Assembly (NCBI GenBank): GCA_966250335.1
Contig: CBINGZ010000016.1
Location: 1-64,000, forward strand
Length of the DNA: 64,000 nucleotides
Source: OLB7 sp966250335
GTDB taxonomy: Bacteria > Bacteroidota > Ignavibacteria > OLB7
Reading direction: 5' to 3'
Shown here: positions 45,534 through 54,657 of the stretch, piece after piece
How the letters are laid out: every line of letters starts with the position of its first letter
Position numbering within the stretch: position 1 is the first letter of the stretch
Notes under the pieces: generated by a model
The model's input: the letters and a program-made list of their open reading frames with translations, nothing else
Databases searched by the model: none
What the model was told of the DNA's origin: nothing
Position numbers and translations under genes: made by a program

Positions 45534-47483
45534 TCATTTCGGATAATGAAAACTCCCGGTCACCTGCAGGTCCACGAACTGCGTTGTCGACATGTTCAGA
45601 TAACGACGCATGCGGAACTCGAAGACCCCGGCGAATCCGTCGCTCCCCCATTTCGTGATCGTCACCTCCCCGAAATCGAGAATCATCCTGGGATTTTCGT
45701 CGTCGGGATCAAAGTAGAAGACGCTGTCCGATCCACGCGGAAAATAGGTTCCGGGTCCGCTGATATGCCGGACAACCATCGAGAGGAAGCGTGAGGCCGG
45801 AGCAGAAACGTTGAGTTGCAACATGCTGTCCGCCTGGTGGAAGAGAAACGTGGGACTGATGGCGGGATTCGTATACTGTTCGACACCATCTTCCTTCAAC
45901 GACATGAAGAGTTTTCCGTTCGGCGGAGGCATGTAGAACGGATGTTGACTCGGGGTTTCGACGTTCACCCAGGTGAAGCCGACCCACTGCAGCTTGTCGT
46001 CCATGACATGGATGCCGACCCGTTTCGTCCCGGCCGGCAACTGCACGGCGCTTCCCACCCGTTTCAGCAATACTCCCTGCTCGTTGTACACCTCCCAGTC
46101 CTCGCTGAACCCTACCCCGCGCACGCTCACCGAAAGTCGGCCGTCGGGAACCTTGAACCCGTCGGTCAGCGGCACGAACTCCACATTCTCGTTGAGCGCA
46201 TGCAGCGAGTAATCGGGGAAGATCCCCTTCCCGATCGTTCCGGCATCGAACTCCTTCCATCGTGACGCGGGGGTGTTCCAGTCCACCAGCGACGTCAATC
46301 CCAGGTAGTAGAACTCGGTGAAGAGTTCATCCAGCTTCTTCGCGTTGGAGCCGGAGTTGTACGGGAGGAACTCCCCTGTCGCATTGTCGAACCGCACGCG
46401 GCGTTTCGTGTCGCCGGGGAAGTTCGGATCGGCGACCTCGAGCTCATCTCCTCTGACCCCGTAGACGATCATCGCATGTTCCTTGCCGCCGGCGCTCTTC
46501 ATGCCGATGAAGGCGGGCTTCTTCGACCCGCGCAGATTGTAGGTGAAGGCATTGAAGGCGGCGCGGTCGGTCAGCACGAACTTCTGCGCGATAAGGCCGA
46601 ACAGATCGACCATGTTCAGGCTGTTGCGGTCTCGCTGCAGCACATTGCAGAGCGTATAGCCCTTGACATCGTCCTGCCACAATGTCGGGGTCTTGCGCGT
46701 GCCGTCGTTGTCGTAGCGGCCGTAAAGGGACCGTTCTCCCCTTGCCTTGCGCTCGGTGAAATAGTAGATCGCGGCGATCGACTGCCCCTCGCACTGCCCT
46801 TCCGGCGAGAGATGAGAGCCGAGGTTCTCGAACTGCCAGTCGTCGATGCCCGGACGAAAGTCCGACGCGTACGGGCTCTTCCGCAGCTTGTTTTCATCGA
46901 TCGAGCTGATAACGATCTTCGATTCATCGTCATCCGCCGCCCCGACCGCCCTTCTGCCGAAGGCGGGAAGAGCGGAATACGAGAAGCTCCGGAGCATGAC
47001 CGTCACATGGTCCGATGTCGATTCCATCAGCGGCGCCCCTTCGAGTTCCCCCGTCTTCCGGTTGTAGAGGAACGCCATCGCGAAATGCCCCTCGGGAACC
47101 TTCACCGGGATGGTGAGGGTCATCGGCCTGTCGGCATACCCTCCGCCGTTCGAGATCGTGATGAGAGGGGTAAGAAATGTGAAGTCCGCACCGAACTCAT
47201 GGCTGATGATCGGCGCCGTGGAGACCCGAACGGTACGCGGGTCGGGATACGAGCCCTCCGGCACCTCGATCGTCAGCCCGTCGAGCGAGTCTCCGGACCT
47301 CTCGACAACGAGAATGCCGCCGAGGGGCGGGATCGTCTTCGACGCAACCTTGACATCGGGACCGGTCACGATATTGTTCGATCCGGGACCGACCGGGTTG
47401 GAGCCGCAGCCGACGGAGATCAGGGAGATCGACAGGAGAGCCCCGAGGAGAAGCGGGATCGGGAAGGAAGGATGACGTTTCAT
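45534..47483 (-). CDS. Lipoprotein with predicted papain-like cysteine peptidase domain
   Basis: This 649-residue predicted lipoprotein has lipobox SVGC (Cys at residue 26). Residues about 50-165 form a ZU5-like beta-sandwich opening with IPPLGGILVV. The middle (about 200-400) contains, in papain-fold order, Q230-C231 in EGQCEGQSIAAIYYF, H336 in GGKEHAMIVYG and D352 in VADPNFPG, spaced as in C39- or transglutaminase-like cysteine peptidases. The C-terminal 240 residues are beta-rich. It may cut or cross-link proteins at the cell envelope; no substrate is evident. The domain is inferred from the pattern of residues and not from a clear match. Start set at MKRHPSFPIP to give a proper signal sequence. 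Confidence 0.7.
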   Translation of the reverse strand: MKRHPSFPIPLLLGALLSISLISVGCGSNPVGPGSNNIVTGPDVKVASKTIPPLGGILVVERSGDSLDGLTIEVPEGSYPDPRTVRVSTAPIISHEFGADFTFLTPLITISNGGGYADRPMTLTIPVKVPEGHFAMAFLYNRKTGELEGAPLMESTSDHVTVMLRSFSYSALPAFGRRAVGAADDDESKIVISSIDENKLRKSPYASDFRPGIDDWQFENLGSHLSPEGQCEGQSIAAIYYFTERKARGERSLYGRYDNDGTRKTPTLWQDDVKGYTLCNVLQRDRNSLNMVDLFGLIAQKFVLTDRAAFNAFTYNLRGSKKPAFIGMKSAGGKEHAMIVYGVRGDELEVADPNFPGDTKRRVRFDNATGEFLPYNSGSNAKKLDELFTEFYYLGLTSLVDWNTPASRWKEFDAGTIGKGIFPDYSLHALNENVEFVPLTDGFKVPDGRLSVSVRGVGFSEDWEVYNEQGVLLKRVGSAVQLPAGTKRVGIHVMDDKLQWVGFTWVNVETPSQHPFYMPPPNGKLFMSLKEDGVEQYTNPAISPTFLFHQADSMLQLNVSAPASRFLSMVVRHISGPGTYFPRGSDSVFYFDPDDENPRMILDFGEVTITKWGSDGFAGVFEFRMRRYLNMSTTQFVDLQVTGSFHYPK

Positions 47484-47626
47484 GGCCGGTCCGTTGTATC
47501 GGTTGAGATCGGAGAAGCCGCCACACAGGAGCCGCCTGCGCACACCCTTCGGAGCATGAAGGGAACGGCGACAACATAGAGAAATTTTCCGCTCGGCAGG
47601 GAGCGGAACGGCCCGGAACCGCGCAT

Positions 47627-47664
47627 AAAAAGGGGCGGCTCGAACATTCGAGCCACCCCTTTTT
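47627..47664 (-). terminator. Strong bidirectional-type terminator hairpin
   Basis: AAAAAGGGGCGGCTCGAA and ATTCGAGCCACCCCTTTTT pair almost completely (one mismatch) and the stem ends in T5 on one strand and A5 on the other. It lies 29 bases after the stop of the lipoprotein gene at 47693 and so ends that minus-strand transcript. Confidence 0.75.
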
Positions 47665-47692
47665 ATTCCTGATCGATATGATTATGATATCT

Positions 47693-48361
47693 CTACTGTG
47701 GATGTATTCCTGCTTCGAGTTTGAGATGATTCCACAACTGCACCTGCTCGGGCGTGAGCACGGAGGTCGCGCAGGCATCCAGACCATCCATGCATGATTC
47801 GACATCTCTGCGAAGATCGCCGCCAAGGGTCCCCATCCTCGCATAGAACTGTGTCATATACTCCATGCGCAGCCGTGCGGCCTGGTCTTCCTTCATCAGT
47901 CCGGCCTGGACGTCGGCATGAAGTTTCATATTGAACTGAATCATCGAGTCCTGCATCATTCTGCGATCCATCACGAAATTCCGGCTTGCATCCAGCGCGC
48001 AGTCGCGCTGCTGCACGAAGCATTTCATGATATGATCGCGCTGTTCCACCGACAGGTTCATCTGCATGAAGACACGCGCGTAGGAATTGAGGCTCAGATA
48101 GACGGACGCCTCGGCGGCGACCGGGGTGACCTCGCCCGGTATCACCTTCGCCTCGATGCTGTCCATCATGACGGCATCGAATACCGGGACCTCTTCCAGA
48201 ACGCGGTCCAGTTCCGTCATATTGATCCTGTATGCGGCAAACTGATCGTTCACCGACACATCGAGTCTTTCAGGTCCTACCGGAGCCGTCTCGGTGCAAC
48301 CCGAGATAAGCCCGGCGATAAGAATGGCGGCTGTTCCAAACGGAACGAAACGAGTTTTCAT
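47693..48361 (-). CDS. Lipoprotein with paired CX6C motifs (paralogue of 38879-39673)
   Basis: This 222-residue predicted lipoprotein has lipobox ISGC at about residues 19-22. Its helical domain begins MNLSVEQRDHIMKCFVQQRDC and closes CMDGLDACATSVLTPEQ: again two CX6C motifs and two (L(S/T)xEQ) motifs bracketing a helical hairpin rich in Met. The layout matches the protein at 38879-39673 position by position (L-(S/T)-x-E-Q, C-F-x6-C, then an intervening hairpin of about 70 residues), but without its low-complexity segment. Function unknown. A periplasmic chaperone-like or metal/redox role is possible given the Met- and Cys-rich domain. Confidence 0.8.
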   Translation of the reverse strand: MKTRFVPFGTAAILIAGLISGCTETAPVGPERLDVSVNDQFAAYRINMTELDRVLEEVPVFDAVMMDSIEAKVIPGEVTPVAAEASVYLSLNSYARVFMQMNLSVEQRDHIMKCFVQQRDCALDASRNFVMDRRMMQDSMIQFNMKLHADVQAGLMKEDQAARLRMEYMTQFYARMGTLGGDLRRDVESCMDGLDACATSVLTPEQVQLWNHLKLEAGIHPQ

Positions 48362-48578
48362 TGTCGTTCTCCCCTAACTGTAATCGTTGAATTTCAATAG
48401 GATAATAAAGGGCATCCCGGGCGTACCGGTGTAGAATCGTACAACGAAATAATCGATTTCTCCTGTTCTGCTATGTGGTTCGGTTCAGCGGCTCCTCCAC
48501 GGGTCACTTGGAACAACACATCCGAAGACGACGGGAATTCCCGTTCCGGGAGGGGGAAATGTAAAGAGCTGTACGGGG

Positions 48579-50159
48579 TCATCTTCCCCGCACGATCCTC
48601 ATCTCGATCCGTCTGTTGACGGCGTTGCGACGGCTCCGTTCGGCTTCGTCCAGACCGTAGACATCGTAGATCGGCCGGCTCTCCCCGAACGGGGTCGCCA
48701 CGATCCGCTCGGGGGAGAGACGGGGAAGCCTCCGGAGCAGATACGACCTGACCTCATCGGCGCGACTGGCCGAGAGCCGCCAGTTGTACTCATCCTCACC
48801 GCGCACGTCGGTATGACCGTCGATGAAGACCGTCAGATCGCGATTGATCTCCATGTACGGTCCCAGCCGCGCCGCCAGATGATCCAGTTCCTCGCGATAG
48901 TACGACTGGATCTCCCACCGGGCCGATTCGAACTTCACCGGCACCGGCTGAATCACATCGCACCAGGTGCCGACCGGGGAAACCCAGATCGTATCGACCC
49001 TCTCGTCCGGCACGCCGTCGCGATCGATGATGACGGTGGCGCCGGAATATCCCGGCTCGATAGGAACGACGGAATACTCCCCCGGGGGAAGCTGCAGCAC
49101 CAGCGAACCGGTTCCGTCGTCGCTCCGGGCAAGGGGCGCACGGCGTCCGGTGACGGTCTCGTAGATGTCGACCCCGGCGCCGAACGGGGCACGCCGCGAA
49201 CAGTCGTAGACGATGAACCGGCGGAGCAGCGAGCTGTACGGCGGTGAGGGATTCGGGGTAACCGAATAGATATCGAGATCGCGGCCGTAGTTCTTCCGGT
49301 TGGTGGCGAAGTAGGCGCGCGAGCTGTCGACGGCATGGTAGAAACAGTCGTCGTAGATCGAGTTCACTTCAGGCACGACCGCCGGGAATCCCGCCGTCAG
49401 CCCGCCGTCCGGAGTGACTGCGATATCGACGCGATAGATATCGAACCCTCCCGGACCGCGCAGCGCCGTGCTGTTGCTGGCGAAGTAGAGGGTCCGGTTA
49501 TCGGGGGCGATCATCGGGGATATCTCGTCACCTGATGTGTTGACGGCGGCGCCGGCGTTCCGGGGAGCCGTCCAGTCGCCCCGGTAGGTGTCGTAGGTGG
49601 AGTACCAGAGATCGATCCCCCCGACCCCTCCCCCTCTGCTGCTGGCGAAGAAGAGGAGCGTTCCGTCGCCCGATATCGAGGGATGGGAATCCCATGCGCT
49701 CGAGTTCATGGCGGACCACGGCTGCGGCGCGTCCCACCCGCCGCGCCGGCGAACCGATGTGTAGAGATCGGTCCTGTCGTCGGCCGCCCCCGCCCCTCCC
49801 GCTGCCGCAAACGTCAGCCGGGGAGTGCGCCAGCTCACGGCGCCCGCATACCGTGCCGCGTTGATCGCCCCCTCCAGCGGACGCCCCTCTCCCACTCCGC
49901 TCCGGAGAATATCGGCCGTCATGATCGTCTGCCTGTCGTCCCCCGATGTATAGCCGACGCTCTGCGTCGTGTACCAGAGGCGCGGCGGCACCGACGGTTC
50001 GTAGAAGGGGGCGAAGTCGTTCCCCGGCGTATTTATCGCATCGAGACTTGCAATGACCGGCCCCTGCGGGCGCGCCGCAGTCGGAGCAAGAAGAAGGGCC
50101 GCGACCGTCACGATCAGAGCGCGAAGCCGCCCCTGTTGAAATATCGCAATCATGTTCAT
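48579..50159 (-). CDS. PD40/OmpA-family outer-membrane protein
   Basis: This 526-residue exported protein has signal peptide RALIVTVAALLLAPTAARPQ. Propeller repeats of the PD40/TolB type follow (SISGDGTLLFFASSRGGG with GGIDLWYS; MIAPDNRTLYFASNS with GGFDIYRVD). Then come a carboxypeptidase-regulatory-like beta-sandwich and a C-terminal OmpA domain (FIDGHTDVRGEDEYNWRLSASRADEV) that binds peptidoglycan. This layout is common in Bacteroidota outer-membrane proteins, including PorE-like components. Its ATG overlaps the stop of the upstream beta-barrel gene (ATGA), so the two are co-translated. The open frame runs far upstream, but its translation there is Arg-rich shadow of the barrel gene. Confidence 0.85.
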   Translation of the reverse strand: MNMIAIFQQGRLRALIVTVAALLLAPTAARPQGPVIASLDAINTPGNDFAPFYEPSVPPRLWYTTQSVGYTSGDDRQTIMTADILRSGVGEGRPLEGAINAARYAGAVSWRTPRLTFAAAGGAGAADDRTDLYTSVRRRGGWDAPQPWSAMNSSAWDSHPSISGDGTLLFFASSRGGGVGGIDLWYSTYDTYRGDWTAPRNAGAAVNTSGDEISPMIAPDNRTLYFASNSTALRGPGGFDIYRVDIAVTPDGGLTAGFPAVVPEVNSIYDDCFYHAVDSSRAYFATNRKNYGRDLDIYSVTPNPSPPYSSLLRRFIVYDCSRRAPFGAGVDIYETVTGRRAPLARSDDGTGSLVLQLPPGEYSVVPIEPGYSGATVIIDRDGVPDERVDTIWVSPVGTWCDVIQPVPVKFESARWEIQSYYREELDHLAARLGPYMEINRDLTVFIDGHTDVRGEDEYNWRLSASRADEVRSYLLRRLPRLSPERIVATPFGESRPIYDVYGLDEAERSRRNAVNRRIEMRIVRGR

Positions 50160-51124
50160 AGATCGACGGCGATTCCGACGGTGAACTGTGCGCTGTTCAA
50201 CGATCGCTCGGAGAAGACGACGTCCGAGGACGTGCCGGTCAGCTCGCGCGAACGGTCTCCCCCTCCGTCGTCGATTCTGCTCACCTCGTCGTCGGCCACG
50301 GGGGTGATCATCAGGTTGTAGCGGAGATCGGCGGTGAACGACATCCCCTCCTCGATCGGAATCGCAAGGCCGACGCTCCCCACGATCCCGTAACGAAGGA
50401 ATGTCGCCTTGGGAGAGACCGTCTTCCGCTGCCGCCTGTTGAAGACCGTGCCGGGGAAGACTCCGCCGATCGGATATTCTATCACCTCGTTCTCGTCGAA
50501 CGTCAGATCGGACGCCCGCGAGGCGACGGTCGGTCCGGCGGAGAGATAGATCGGAGCGCGAAACGGACGCCAGCGGAGAAGGGCCGTAAGGTTGACATAC
50601 GATACATCGGCGGTATAGGAGTGCCGCACGGCGCCCGGCTGCACCGTCGCCGGGGTTCCGACGTGAACGTCGTAGGCCCCCGCCTCCCCGACCTTCTCGA
50701 ACGAATGCCGGGTGTAGGCGATCCCGGTCTGAAGACTCATATTCGATTCCGATCCAAAAGGGACTTCCAGATAGCCTCCCACGGTCATCCCCCACCCCGT
50801 CCCTTCCGCCAGGTTCTGCAGCGGCGACCCGCTGACGGCGGGGGCCCATTCGAGCGTCTGGGCGAACTCGCTCCTGTCGACCCCGGCAAAGGCGCCGAGC
50901 GTGATCACGGGCCCGCACGCGGCGGCGATCCTGACCGTATCGACGATCCTCACCGTATCGGGTCGCGGCACCAGCACGTTGTCGCGCCGGATCTGCGCGG
51001 CGGCCGCAAGCGCGATCAGCGGTATCCATATCGCGGTAAGAGAGAGGAGGCGGAAAAGCGTCCCTTCGCTCCCCATCCCGTTCATCGTTCCTGTCGGTTT
51101 CATCGAACCTCTCCGAATCATCAT
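50156..51124 (-). CDS. Outer-membrane beta-barrel protein (PorT/OmpX-like)
   Basis: This 322-residue predicted barrel has a signal peptide ending near residue 45 (LLSLTAIWIPLIALAAAAQ) and a short periplasmic plug region with the repeat DTVRIVDTVRIAA. About ten amphipathic strands follow, such as WGMTVGGYLEVPF, MSLQTGIAYTR and SFTADLRYNLMITPV, and the protein ends in FTVGIAVDL. In-frame ATGs at codons 8, 14 and 17 are alternative starts; codon 8 or 14 gives a more usual signal peptide. It is the first gene of a pair overlapping the PD40-OmpA gene by four bases. The likely role is an outer-membrane channel or assembly component. Confidence 0.8.
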   Translation of the reverse strand: MMIRRGSMKPTGTMNGMGSEGTLFRLLSLTAIWIPLIALAAAAQIRRDNVLVPRPDTVRIVDTVRIAAACGPVITLGAFAGVDRSEFAQTLEWAPAVSGSPLQNLAEGTGWGMTVGGYLEVPFGSESNMSLQTGIAYTRHSFEKVGEAGAYDVHVGTPATVQPGAVRHSYTADVSYVNLTALLRWRPFRAPIYLSAGPTVASRASDLTFDENEVIEYPIGGVFPGTVFNRRQRKTVSPKATFLRYGIVGSVGLAIPIEEGMSFTADLRYNLMITPVADDEVSRIDDGGGDRSRELTGTSSDVVFSERSLNSAQFTVGIAVDL

Positions 51125-51254
51125 GGCTCCTGAGTTTGGATCATGACAACGGAGGGAGAAAATCCTGACCGGGAGAGGGTTCCGCAGGCGTAGCAGAGCG
51201 TGACGGCAGAGGCAGACGCACCCGGCACGCGTTGCCGGGACCGGTCCCGGATGC

Positions 51255-51262
51255 TAAATTAG
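51255..51262 (+). promoter_or_regulatory. -7-like element (TAAATTAG) before hmgA
   Basis: TAAATTAG lies 74 bases before the ATG of hmgA. A related TTAATTTAG occurs on the minus strand just before the regulator gene at 57543. Confidence 0.3.
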
Positions 51263-51336
51263 CTGCGCTCCCGCCCGGGGGCCGGCGGGGCCGGACCGGG
51301 CCGACAACTCACAAGGAACGAACCAGGAACAGCACT

Positions 51337-52698
51337 ATGTCCGACCCCAATCAGGTACTGGACGCGGAGATAGGAAACGGGCTTGCCGCGAGCCGGGAAT
51401 CGGGGCTCCTCTATCAATCGGGGTTCGGCAACGAGTTTGCCACCGAGGCCGTGCCGGGGGCGCTCCCGGTCGGCAGGAACTCCCCGCAGAGGGTCCCGCA
51501 CGGGCTCTACGCCGAGCAGATCAGCGGCACGCCGTTCACGGCGCCGCGCAAGGAGAACCGCCGGAGCTGGTATTATCGTATCAGGCCGTCGGTGGTCCAC
51601 AAGCCGTTCCGCCGCATCGACAACGGTCTGCTTCGCAGCACCCCGTTCGACGAGGTCGAGACCCCTCCGACGCAGATGCGCTGGAGTCCGCTCCCGATCC
51701 CCTCGGAGCCGACCGATTTCGTGCAGGGAATCGTGACGATCGCCGGCAACGGTGACGCTTCGATGCACTCCGGCGTCGCCATCCACCTCTATGCCGCCAA
51801 CCGCTCCATGGAGGAGCGCTTCTTCTACAACGCCGACGGCGAGATGCTGATCGTGCCGCAGAGCGGAAGGTTGATCGTCCGCACGGAGATGGGGATTCTG
51901 GAGGTTGCGCCGGGGGAGATCTGCGTGGTGCAGCGTGGGATCAAGATGCGGGTGGAGCTTCCGGACGGCGAGGCGCGCGGCTATATCTGCGAGAACTTCA
52001 GCGGCCTCTTCCGGATCCCCGATCTCGGTCCGATCGGCGCCAACGGCCTCGCCAACCCGCGCGACTTCCTCACCCCGACGGCGGCCTACGAGGATCGCGA
52101 GGGAGAGTTCGAGATGGTCGCCAAGTTCCTCGGCAACCTCTGGTCGGCGGAGATCGGACACTCGCCGCTTGATGTGGTGGCATGGCACGGGAACTACGCC
52201 CCGTACAAGTACGATCTGAGCACCTTCAACACGATCAACACGGTCAGCTTCGACCATCCCGATCCCTCGATCTTCACGGTCCTCACAGCCCCGTCGGAGA
52301 TCCCCGGAACAGCCAACTGCGACTTCGTGATCTTCCCGCCGCGGTGGATGGTGGCGGAGAACACCTTCCGTCCCCCCTGGTTCCACAGGAACTTCATGAA
52401 CGAGTTCATGGGGCTGATCCACGGGGAGTACGATGCGAAGGCCGAGGGATTTCTGCCGGGGGGATGCAGCCTCCACAACTGCATGTCGGGCCACGGCCCC
52501 GACGCAACGACCTTCGACCGCGCCAGCAGCGCCGATCTGAAGCCGGTCCGGATCGAGGAGACGATGGCGTTCATGTTCGAAACCCGATTCGCCTGCCGCC
52601 CGACCCGATTCGCCCTGGAATCGGATCTGCGCCAGCCCGACTACTACGAGGTCTGGCAGGGGCTGCGGAAGAATTTCATCAACCCGAACGGGGGATAA
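51337..52698 (+). CDS. hmgA: Homogentisate 1,2-dioxygenase
   Basis: HmgA opens the ring of homogentisate to maleylacetoacetate in tyrosine/phenylalanine breakdown, using a non-haem Fe(II). The 453-residue protein has the iron ligands H350, E356 (FHRNFMNEF) and H386 (NCMSGHGPD), spaced 6 and 30 residues apart as in the human enzyme (335, 341, 371). H307 in SFDHPDP matches the human catalytic base H292. The N-terminal family motif YQSGFGNEFATEA (26-38) fixes the frame. The start at MSDPNQVL is chosen over an open frame 105 bases longer. No maleylacetoacetate isomerase or fumarylacetoacetase gene is seen in the window. Confidence 0.97.
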   Translation: MSDPNQVLDAEIGNGLAASRESGLLYQSGFGNEFATEAVPGALPVGRNSPQRVPHGLYAEQISGTPFTAPRKENRRSWYYRIRPSVVHKPFRRIDNGLLRSTPFDEVETPPTQMRWSPLPIPSEPTDFVQGIVTIAGNGDASMHSGVAIHLYAANRSMEERFFYNADGEMLIVPQSGRLIVRTEMGILEVAPGEICVVQRGIKMRVELPDGEARGYICENFSGLFRIPDLGPIGANGLANPRDFLTPTAAYEDREGEFEMVAKFLGNLWSAEIGHSPLDVVAWHGNYAPYKYDLSTFNTINTVSFDHPDPSIFTVLTAPSEIPGTANCDFVIFPPRWMVAENTFRPPWFHRNFMNEFMGLIHGEYDAKAEGFLPGGCSLHNCMSGHGPDATTFDRASSADLKPVRIEETMAFMFETRFACRPTRFALESDLRQPDYYEVWQGLRKNFINPNGG

Positions 52699-52729
52699 TC
52701 GGGAGTCGATAACGATATAAAGCTCTCCT

Positions 52730-52762
52730 CGCGGGGCGATGCATTGAATGTATCGCCCCGCG
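52730..52762. terminator. Hairpin between convergent hmgA and SDR genes
   Basis: CGCGGGGCGAT (52730-52740) and ATCGCCCCGCG (52752-52762) form a perfect 11-bp stem with an 11-base loop. A short T stretch (GTCGTTTCATA) follows. It can serve as a terminator for both genes. Confidence 0.65.
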
Positions 52763-52815
52763 TCGTTTCATACTCTTCCGGTTCCGGAGGAGCGAACCAT
52801 GCATCGCTGATCGAT

Positions 52816-53811
52816 CTAACGACCGGTAACGGCGTACGCAGCCAGCAGCTCCGCCTCACGCTCCGGCGCAAGACCGGTCTTCATAGGACGATCGGGACCT
52901 CGTTCCTTCTCCCACGCCAGCGTGGAGGCTATGGTGTCGGCGAGGGGAAGGAATGTTAGACCACGATCTATCGCCCTGCGACAATCGATCTCGAAGACGC
53001 CGCCGCTGTTGTGTGATTCGGGAAGCCACATCGGCATCTCGGTCCAGGGACGCACCTCCTGCTCCATGAGGAAATCGTCGTCGACCCATTCGATGCGGGC
53101 ATCCCCGCCGCTCACCCGGTTGCAGGCCTCCAGCATCTCCCCCATCGTGAGACGATGCTCCGGTCCCACCGCGTTGAAGACGCCGGTGATCCCCTCGACG
53201 CAGGTCCGGATCGTCCATCGGGCAAGATCGCGCACGTCGATCAGCTGCACCGGGCGCTCGGGGCGTCCCGGAGCGAGCACGTCGCCGCGGCGGGCGACCC
53301 GGGCGGGCCACCAGGTGAAACGGTCGCTGAAATCATACGCCCCCACGATCAGCCCGGGTCTGATCGCGCAGGTCCGCCCCGGCATCTCCTCTTCGGCGGC
53401 GCGTTCGCACGCGGCCTTCAGCGCGCCGTAGTTGTCGAAGGTCATCTCCCCCTCCTCGTCATCGGTCACGGCGGTCGGCGTCGATTCGTCGATGCCGCTG
53501 ATCGAGTAGTCGGGATAGACATTGACACTGGAGATGAAGGCGTAGTGGTCGACGGCGTCGGCAAGGAGGCGGGCGGAGCGGCGCACGTCGGGGACGAGAT
53601 GGCCCGATGTGTCGATGACCGCATCCCACCGTCGCCCGGCGAGAGGGGCGAGGTCTCCGCGACGGTCCCCCATCAGCCGTTCGGCTTCCGGGAAGAGCTC
53701 AGGCGCCCTGAGACCTCGATTGAAGAGTGTGACCTCATGCCCCGCGGCAAGGGCTTCGGTGACGATATGACGGCCGAGAAAGACCGTCCCTCCAAGCACG
53801 AGCAGCTTCAT
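52816..53811 (-). CDS. NAD-dependent epimerase/dehydratase (extended SDR)
   Basis: This 331-residue cytoplasmic protein has the Rossmann cofactor loop GGTVFLG (7-13), a FISSVNVY active-site strand (92-99) and the catalytic Y128-xxx-K132 in NYGALK. Its C-terminal half fits a substrate-binding domain. The family resembles NAD-dependent epimerase/dehydratases that act on nucleotide sugars, but also isoflavone-reductase-like members; the substrate is unknown. The start MKLLVLGG is the usual SDR beginning, so the open frame upstream (a further 192 bases) is not used. It is convergent with hmgA across a strong hairpin. Confidence 0.88.
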   Translation of the reverse strand: MKLLVLGGTVFLGRHIVTEALAAGHEVTLFNRGLRAPELFPEAERLMGDRRGDLAPLAGRRWDAVIDTSGHLVPDVRRSARLLADAVDHYAFISSVNVYPDYSISGIDESTPTAVTDDEEGEMTFDNYGALKAACERAAEEEMPGRTCAIRPGLIVGAYDFSDRFTWWPARVARRGDVLAPGRPERPVQLIDVRDLARWTIRTCVEGITGVFNAVGPEHRLTMGEMLEACNRVSGGDARIEWVDDDFLMEQEVRPWTEMPMWLPESHNSGGVFEIDCRRAIDRGLTFLPLADTIASTLAWEKERGPDRPMKTGLAPEREAELLAAYAVTGR

Positions 53812-53950
53812 GGAATCCCCCTTTGTTCCGGTTGATACGCGGGCCGGGGCCCGAACCCGCACGGTATCGAGGGAGGAGCAATGAAGTTTCAGAAGGAACG
53901 CATCCCGAAGAGATAAATCTCTCCGGAAGGGAACCACGCGGCACGATACG

Positions 53951-53978
53951 ACGACGGCAGCCCCCCGGCTGCCGTCGT
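53951..53978. terminator. Perfect 12-bp hairpin
   Basis: ACGACGGCAGCC (53951-53962) and GGCTGCCGTCGT (53967-53978) are exact complements around a CCCC loop. It lies 77 bases after the stop of the small lipoprotein gene (54056, minus strand). There is no T run on either side. Confidence 0.5.
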
Positions 53979-54055
53979 GAACTGTCGTCGCATGACGCCT
54001 CATCTCCGCCGAATGGAACCTGTATCACGGTTCCGCGGAGAGGCGCGCGGATTCC

Positions 54056-54472
54056 TTACTGCGGAACGGCGTTGAGCTCGGAAGTGAGGGTAGATCCTCC
54101 GAGGGTCGCTGTGGCACGCACCTTGAGCGAGCTTCCGGTCAGCTCCACGATCTCCCAGTCTACCTCGGTATCCGTCCCCTTGTCCATCAGGAGCCTCTTC
54201 TCGTCGGAGCTGAACTCCCATACTCCCGGCTCCGTGCTGTTGTCCGGGTTGGTGGCAACGTAGGTGCCGTCGGTCGCGAAGGCGGTCAGCTTCTGGGCCA
54301 TCGGGGTGATGTCGGCGCCGTTCAGCGTGGCGCGCGTCGTCCTCCACGGCTTCGCCGTCAGGATCTCCTTCCTGGTCCTTCCGTCGTCGGAGGATGTGGG
54401 ATCATCCGAACAGCCGGCGACGGCAACGAGGAGCGGGAGGATGAGGAGCGCAAGTGTACGGGTTGCTTTCAT
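54056..54472 (-). CDS. Small lipoprotein with lipocalin-like domain
   Basis: This 138-residue predicted lipoprotein has lipobox VAGC (Cys at about residue 21). The rest is a beta-rich domain of about 105 residues with the order KPWRTTRATLNGADITP, FATDGTYVA, WEFSSDEKRLLMD, VDWEIVELTGSSLKVR. This is the pattern of a lipocalin-like or DUF4488-type beta-barrel common in Bacteroidota envelope lipoproteins. Ligand unknown. Start set at MKATRTLALLI because the frame 30 bases longer disrupts the signal sequence. It lies 185 bases downstream of the transposase-HTH gene on the same strand. Confidence 0.7.
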   Translation of the reverse strand: MKATRTLALLILPLLVAVAGCSDDPTSSDDGRTRKEILTAKPWRTTRATLNGADITPMAQKLTAFATDGTYVATNPDNSTEPGVWEFSSDEKRLLMDKGTDTEVDWEIVELTGSSLKVRATATLGGSTLTSELNAVPQ

Positions 54473-54657
54473 GAACAGACCATTGATATAAAGTTGGAAC
54501 ATGACCGGAACAGAGGGCCGGCCGGGGATTGCATGACACTCCGGCGGAAGGGAAAGGGCCGGGAGCGTTCAATACGGCATAAGACAGCAGGGGCGCGGTT
54601 TTGTAACACCACGCCCCTGCTCCTGCTCGAAGTCCGAACCTAACCTTCCGTCCCGGT

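Noticed and set aside
50160..51029. N-terminal extension of the PD40-OmpA frame
   Set aside because: The extension is Arg/Asp-rich and lies opposite in frame to the beta-barrel gene. The signal peptide starting at 50159 gives a proper start.
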